From contig WOZC01000067.1 of assembly GCA_011620465.1 (NCBI GenBank), forward strand, positions 1 through 8,569: a stretch of DNA of 8,569 nt. Reading direction: 5' to 3'. The notes under the pieces were generated by a model. That model was given only the letters and a program-made list of their open reading frames with translations. It searched no databases and was not told the origin of the DNA. The position numbers and the translations under genes are program-made. This document shows positions 5,449 through 8,569 of the stretch, in pieces. Within the stretch, counting starts at the first letter, position 1. Every line of letters starts with the position of its first letter. Source of the stretch: Anaerolineaceae bacterium. GTDB taxonomy: Bacteria; Chloroflexota; Anaerolineae; Anaerolineales; Anaerolineaceae.

Positions 5449-7011
5449 ATGACAAAAGAGCACCTACTGACAATTGACGTTGGCACCCAATCGACTCGCG
5501 CTTTGATCTTTGATCTTCAGGGCAATTTGCTCTTCAATGCTCAAATTCCCCTGCCTGAATATTCTGCTCCAAAACCCGGATGGGCAGAGCTTGAACCTGC
5601 GCTCTTTTGGGAAAGTCTCTGCCAGGCTTGCCGCAAACTGTGGGAAACGCCAGGCGTGGATAAGGCTCAGATTGCCGGCGTAGCGATCACAACCCAACGA
5701 AATGTGCTCATCAATCTCGACCAGGACGGTCAACCACTTCGTCCCTGTATCCATTGGTCCGACCAGCGTCGAACCGCTGGTCTGCCAAATGTGGGTGGAT
5801 TTTGGGGTGTGCTGTTCGCTGTTTCTGGCATGACGGACACCATTCGTTACCTGCAATCTGAAGCCAAAACAAACTGGATCCGCATCCATCAACCCGATGT
5901 TTGGGCAAAAACTACCAAAGTCGTGCTGCTTTCCGGCTACCTTACCTACCTCATGACAGGCAAGTTTGTGGACTCGACCGCCTGCCAGGTTGCCTACCTA
6001 CCCTTCGATTACAAAAAACATCAATGGGCTGGCAACTTCGACTGGAAATGGAAGGCTGTGCCAATAGAACCGGAAAAGCTGGTCGATTTGGTGCCGCCTG
6101 CGGGAATATTAGGTGAAATCACCAGCCAGGCTTCAGAAGAAACCGGCATTCCTGCTGGACTGCCGCTCATTTCTGCTGCAGCAGACAAGGCTTGTGAAGT
6201 GCTCGGCTCGGGCACGCTCGCCTCGAATATCTGCTGCCTGTCCTATGGTTCCGCCGCAACGGTCAACACCATCCATCAACGTTATATCGAGGTTGTCCCC
6301 ATGATCCCGCCCTATCCTGCGGCTGTCCCAGGCTCTTATTCGCTCGAGATCCAGCTTTTCAGGGGCTATTGGATGGTCACCTGGTTTTTGAAGGAATTTG
6401 GTCACAACGAGCAGCGCCTGGCGCAAGAGCGTGGCGTTTCCCCTGAAGGTTTGTTCGACGACCTGGTCAAATCCGTTCCGGCTGGTTCGATGGGTCTTAC
6501 CCTCCAACCCTATTGGGCTCCTGGTCTGAAATCGCCTGGTCCGGAAGCCAAAGGCGCTGTCATCGGTTTTGGTGGAGTGCACACCCGCGCCTATACTTAT
6601 CGTGCCGTCCTGGAAGGATTAGCTTATGCCTTGCGTGAAGGTGCCGAACGCACTAGCAAGCGCAGTGGCGTGCCCATCACAGAGGTGCGCGTGGCTGGCG
6701 GGGGCTCGCAGAGCGATGCCGCTCTGCAATTGACCGCTGATATTTTTGGAATGCCGGTCAGCCGTCCCCATGTTTACGAAGCCGCCGGGCTTGGTGCCGC
6801 CATCGACCTGGCTGTTGGCTTGAATCTGCAACCTTCGTTTGAAACCGCCGTTGCACAAATGACTCGCATAAGCGACACTTTTTATCCGGATCCGCAAAAC
6901 AAAAAGCTCTATAACGAGCTCTACAACCGGGTCTATTTGAAAATGTATGACCGCCTGGCACCGTTATACAAGGAGATCCAGGAAATCACAGGCTACCCTG
7001 CAAACGATTAG
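5449..7011 (+). CDS. FGGY-family carbohydrate kinase (YgcE-like)
   Basis: A 520-residue cytoplasmic ATP-dependent kinase of the FGGY family (glycerol, xylulose and related polyol or sugar kinases). The N-terminal phosphate loop is D10-x-GTQST (residues 10-16). WSDQRR lies at 103-108 in the sugar-binding region. The catalytic base is predicted at D246 in AADKACE, where glycerol and xylulose kinases have GxGD. PYWAPG starts at P354, and the C-terminal nucleotide-binding motif AGGGSQSD is at 416-423. All hallmark residues are present and the length is normal, so the gene looks intact despite the decay upstream. Its ATG abuts the stop of the oxidase remnant; GAGG at 5440-5443 lies 5 bases upstream. 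E. coli has a similar oxidase/kinase neighbour pair, ygcU-ygcE, and the first residues (LTIDVGTQSTRALIFD) fit that subgroup. The substrate is unknown. Confidence 0.93.
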   Translation: MTKEHLLTIDVGTQSTRALIFDLQGNLLFNAQIPLPEYSAPKPGWAELEPALFWESLCQACRKLWETPGVDKAQIAGVAITTQRNVLINLDQDGQPLRPCIHWSDQRRTAGLPNVGGFWGVLFAVSGMTDTIRYLQSEAKTNWIRIHQPDVWAKTTKVVLLSGYLTYLMTGKFVDSTACQVAYLPFDYKKHQWAGNFDWKWKAVPIEPEKLVDLVPPAGILGEITSQASEETGIPAGLPLISAAADKACEVLGSGTLASNICCLSYGSAATVNTIHQRYIEVVPMIPPYPAAVPGSYSLEIQLFRGYWMVTWFLKEFGHNEQRLAQERGVSPEGLFDDLVKSVPAGSMGLTLQPYWAPGLKSPGPEAKGAVIGFGGVHTRAYTYRAVLEGLAYALREGAERTSKRSGVPITEVRVAGGGSQSDAALQLTADIFGMPVSRPHVYEAAGLGAAIDLAVGLNLQPSFETAVAQMTRISDTFYPDPQNKKLYNELYNRVYLKMYDRLAPLYKEIQEITGYPAND

Positions 7012-7048
7012 TTGAAAACGCAAGGATTATCGATATCAGATTGCGAAT

Positions 7049-7073
7049 GGGCGGGTTTTGAACCCGCCTTTTT
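7049..7073 (+). terminator. terminator of the kinase gene
   Basis: GGCGGGTT (7050-7057) pairs with AACCCGCC (7061-7068) around loop TTG, followed by five T residues. It sits 38 bases after the kinase stop and 5 bases before the end of the convergent NYN gene. On the minus strand the same hairpin lacks a T-tract, so it is mainly a + strand terminator. Confidence 0.88.
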
Positions 7074-7077
7074 GTGT

Positions 7078-7836
7078 CTACTCTTCGTCTTTTGCCTTTA
7101 CTACCATGGTCGACTTGCCAGGTAATTTCTTGATATCGAAGTAACTCTTCTTAGTCCGTATCAGCGACGCGAGCTGCTTTGAGCCATAACTGCGCGGATC
7201 AAAACCGGGGTCAATGCGCCGCAGCGCCGTCCCCACTTCCGAAAGCCTCGCCCAGCCGTCGTCATCGGTACCAGCCATTTCGATGGCATCCTCGATGTTA
7301 TCGATCAGGCTCTGCTCTTCCTTGCTCATCTTCTGCTTTGCGGCCGTCTGTCGTTTCTCACGTTCGCGCTGTTCCAGGTTCTCGGTGTAGATGAAGACAT
7401 CGCAGGCAGACACAAACGCGCGCGGGGTCAGGTTCTTCCCAATCCCAACCACCAGTTTCCCGCTTTCGCGCAGGCGGGTTGCCAGGCGTGTGTAATCGCT
7501 GTCGCTGGAGACCAGGCAAAAACCATCCACCTGGTTGGAGTGCAGGATATCCATTGCGTCGATGATCATTGCCGAGTCGGTAGCGTTTTTACCAACAGAA
7601 TAGCTGAATTGTTGAAAGGGCTGGAAGGCGTAAGAATTCAAGGTGTCCTTCCAGGATTTCATACTGGTAGAGGTCCAGTCACCATAAATACGTCGAATCG
7701 TTGCATTGCCGTAGCGGCTCGATTCGACCACGATTTGTTCAATTAATGAGGCTTGGGCATTATCGCCGTCGATCAGGATCGCGATGCGAATTTCCCTCGA
7801 GCCATTAGGGGTTTCTGAGTTTGTTGTCATGCCCAT
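7078..7836 (-). CDS. NYN-domain (PIN-like) protein with C-terminal LOTUS/OST-HTH domain
   Basis: A 252-residue predicted cytoplasmic ribonuclease-like protein of the NYN (formerly DUF88/LabA) family. The NYN domain covers about residues 17-150. Acidic residues of the metal site are seen in LIDGDN (D23, D25, N26), in KNATDSAMIIDAMD (D87, D93) and in VSSDSDY (D112, D114). A charged linker (EQREREKRQTAAKQKMSKEE) leads to a C-terminal LOTUS/OST-HTH domain at about 174-240 (LIDNIEDAIEMAG, RSYGSKQLASLI, YFDIKKL), a module known to bind RNA. The pairing suggests RNA processing or decay, target unknown. Two starts are possible, at 7836 and at 7830 (residue 3); neither has a Shine-Dalgarno. TATAAT lies directly before the first, which favours a leaderless start at the second. 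It is 27-33 bases downstream of msrA on the same strand and may also be read through from it. Confidence 0.9.
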   Translation of the reverse strand: MGMTTNSETPNGSREIRIAILIDGDNAQASLIEQIVVESSRYGNATIRRIYGDWTSTSMKSWKDTLNSYAFQPFQQFSYSVGKNATDSAMIIDAMDILHSNQVDGFCLVSSDSDYTRLATRLRESGKLVVGIGKNLTPRAFVSACDVFIYTENLEQREREKRQTAAKQKMSKEEQSLIDNIEDAIEMAGTDDDGWARLSEVGTALRRIDPGFDPRSYGSKQLASLIRTKKSYFDIKKLPGKSTMVVKAKDEE

Positions 7837-7842
7837 ATTATA
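7837..7842 (-). promoter_or_regulatory. -10 box directly in front of the NYN gene
   Basis: On the minus strand a perfect TATAAT abuts the first ATG (7836). Transcription would begin near 7830, at the second ATG. The best -35 candidate is TTGAGT (7867-7862), 19 bases away and overlapping the msrA stop codon, so the promoter is only partly supported. Confidence 0.45.
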
Positions 7843-7863
7843 ACTGTATTATGCTGCCGTTAC

Positions 7864-8346
7864 TCAACAACAAAAATCTTCGAGTTCGATCAGATTATGC
7901 TTCTTATAGTAGTCCTGGTGATATTCTTCTGCCGGGTAGAACACAGAAGCTGGCTGGATAATCGTATCGACCCTGCAATCATAGAAATTGCTGGTTTTGA
8001 TCTCTTGCAGAACGGCTTCCGCAATTTGAGTTTGGTCTTCATCTAATGGGAAAATGACCGAACCGTATTGGGAACTTTGACTGCTGCAGTTGTCTTTGGA
8101 TAAGGTTGGGTCGTGGAATTTGAAAAATGCTTCCAGGATCGCCCGATAACTGATCACCGCTGGGTCAAATTCGATTTTTACCGCCTCGACATGCCCGGTG
8201 ATTTCCTGGCAAACCTGGCGATAGGTCGGATCCGCAAAATTTCCACCGGTGTAGCCAACCTCGGTTTCAAGGACTCCTTTCAAATTCTGGAATCGGGCTT
8301 CCATTCCCCAAAAACACCCCCCAGCCAAAATTGCGGTTTGATTCAT
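7864..8346 (-). CDS. msrA: peptide-methionine (S)-S-oxide reductase MsrA
   Basis: Reduces the S-epimer of methionine sulfoxide in proteins and free methionine, with electrons normally supplied by thioredoxin. At 160 residues it is a compact MsrA. The catalytic motif GGCFWGME places C11, F12 and W13 near the N-terminus; GYTGG (Y32) and GHVEAV (E54) follow, and YPAEEYHQDYY is the usual C-terminal block. Where most MsrA have DxGxQYRS, this one has S-x-S-x-QYGS (S89, S91, Q93, Y94, G95, S96), so the conserved substrate-pocket aspartate is replaced. Other cysteines are C46, C87, C124 and a terminal C159-C160 pair that could act as resolving cysteines. The start at 8346 is chosen over an upstream in-frame ATG at 8439 because AGGA (8359-8356) lies 9 bases ahead, homology begins here, and a TATAAT sits inside the longer version. 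The NYN gene follows closely. Confidence 0.93.
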   Translation of the reverse strand: MNQTAILAGGCFWGMEARFQNLKGVLETEVGYTGGNFADPTYRQVCQEITGHVEAVKIEFDPAVISYRAILEAFFKFHDPTLSKDNCSSQSSQYGSVIFPLDEDQTQIAEAVLQEIKTSNFYDCRVDTIIQPASVFYPAEEYHQDYYKKHNLIELEDFCC

Positions 8347-8355
8347 TATCGTTAT

Positions 8356-8359
8356 TCCT
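8356..8359 (-). promoter_or_regulatory. ribosome-binding site that fixes the msrA start
   Basis: AGGA (within GGCAGGA) on the minus strand lies 9 bases ahead of the ATG at 8346. It supports the 160-residue product over the 191-residue open frame that begins at 8439. Confidence 0.7.
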
Positions 8360-8376
8360 GCCTTCAACTGATTCTT

Positions 8377-8390
8377 GCTGCATCTGCAGC
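8377..8390 (-). other. short hairpin in the msrA leader
   Basis: GCTGCA and TGCAGC form a perfect 6-bp inverted repeat around two bases (a 5-bp stem with a four-base loop when folded) inside the predicted 5' leader of msrA, about 18 bases ahead of the ribosome-binding site. It is short and may have no function. Confidence 0.3.
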
Positions 8391-8425
8391 TTATGTAAAT
8401 TGTGCCATTGCCTGGCATTGGACTC

Positions 8426-8454
8426 ATTATAAGAGACATAAATACAAAGTTAAA
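8426..8454 (-). promoter_or_regulatory. candidate msrA promoter
   Basis: On the minus strand TTTAAC (8454-8449) and a perfect TATAAT (8431-8426) are separated by 17 bases. Transcription would start near 8419, leaving a leader of about 73 bases. The -35 is weak (three of six). Confidence 0.5.
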
Positions 8455-8457
8455 CGT

Positions 8458-8502
8458 CTTGTTCAGTGTTTAACAATCTTCAACGAGAAAAACTCGAACA
8501 AG
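8458..8502. repeat. nested inverted repeats upstream of msrA
   Basis: CTTGTTC (8458-8464) is the exact reverse complement of GAACAAG (8496-8502), and between them CGAG-AAAAA-CTCG (8484-8496) forms a second small hairpin sharing one base with the outer arm. They lie just upstream of the msrA promoter. They could be regulator sites or chance. The remaining 67 bases to the window end show no gene. Confidence 0.35.
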
Positions 8503-8569
8503 AAATCTTAAAGTTGGCAAGCGTAATAACTTGTCAGTTCTTCCAATCAACTTTCCGCTCCCTGTTCCC

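Noticed and set aside
8347..8439. Longer msrA product starting at 8439
   Set aside because: The extra 31 residues have no MsrA homology, the region holds a TATAAT and a ribosome-binding site for the shorter start, and the first codons precede the probable transcription start.
1..8569. CRISPR array, insertion sequence or defence system
   Set aside because: No regularly spaced repeats, transposase motifs or terminal inverted repeats with a gene between them were seen; the NYN protein alone is not enough to claim a defence role.

Overview
The window carries housekeeping and accessory genes at moderate GC with short intergenic gaps. The protein set suggests a filamentous or anaerobic member of the Chloroflexota, probably Anaerolineae: a secreted, degenerate vWA protein with a cytoplasmic FHA tail, a FadR-type regulator next to a GlcD/AGPS-like oxidase and a YgcE-like kinase, and an NYN-LOTUS protein. 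This assignment is an inference from gene content and protein style; no rRNA or marker gene is present.

Layout, left half (all + strand): gpmA (phosphoglycerate mutase) with a textbook terminator; a small COG2388-type GNAT acetyltransferase behind an extended -10 promoter; a Cof-type HAD-IIB phosphatase; then a 612-residue signal-peptide / vWA-like / beta-domain / TM / FHA protein. Two serine tRNAs in tandem (UGA, then GCU) follow, with a good promoter in front and a strong terminator behind.

The most informative region is 4738-5448, a decayed locus. A FadR-type GntR regulator starts behind a promoter and a site resembling the E. coli FadR operator. It loses its frame near 4915 by an apparent 1-base deletion. 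Around 5275-5285 it runs into what looks like the last ~50 codons of an FAD-linked oxidase (the HFDP..IMNPGG-type C-terminus). That remnant is broken by an 11-bp direct repeat of 13-bp period, which shifts the frame by exactly one base, and by an in-frame TAA. It ends in a TAG that directly abuts the ATG of an intact FGGY kinase. The simplest history is an ancestral regulator-oxidase-kinase operon in which most of the oxidase and the 3' third of the regulator were deleted, leaving the kinase intact. E. coli ygcU-ygcE is a similar oxidase/kinase pairing.

Right half: the kinase ends at a hairpin terminator and meets a convergent minus-strand pair, msrA then an NYN-LOTUS protein, 33 bp apart at the likeliest starts. 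The NYN gene has a perfect TATAAT directly in front of its first ATG and no Shine-Dalgarno, so leaderless translation from the second ATG is plausible. MsrA has the catalytic CFW motif but an unusual version of the conserved DxGxQYRS segment. I found no mobile element, CRISPR array or phage gene. The window is mostly ordinary, apart from the deletion scar and the degenerate FHA/vWA protein.
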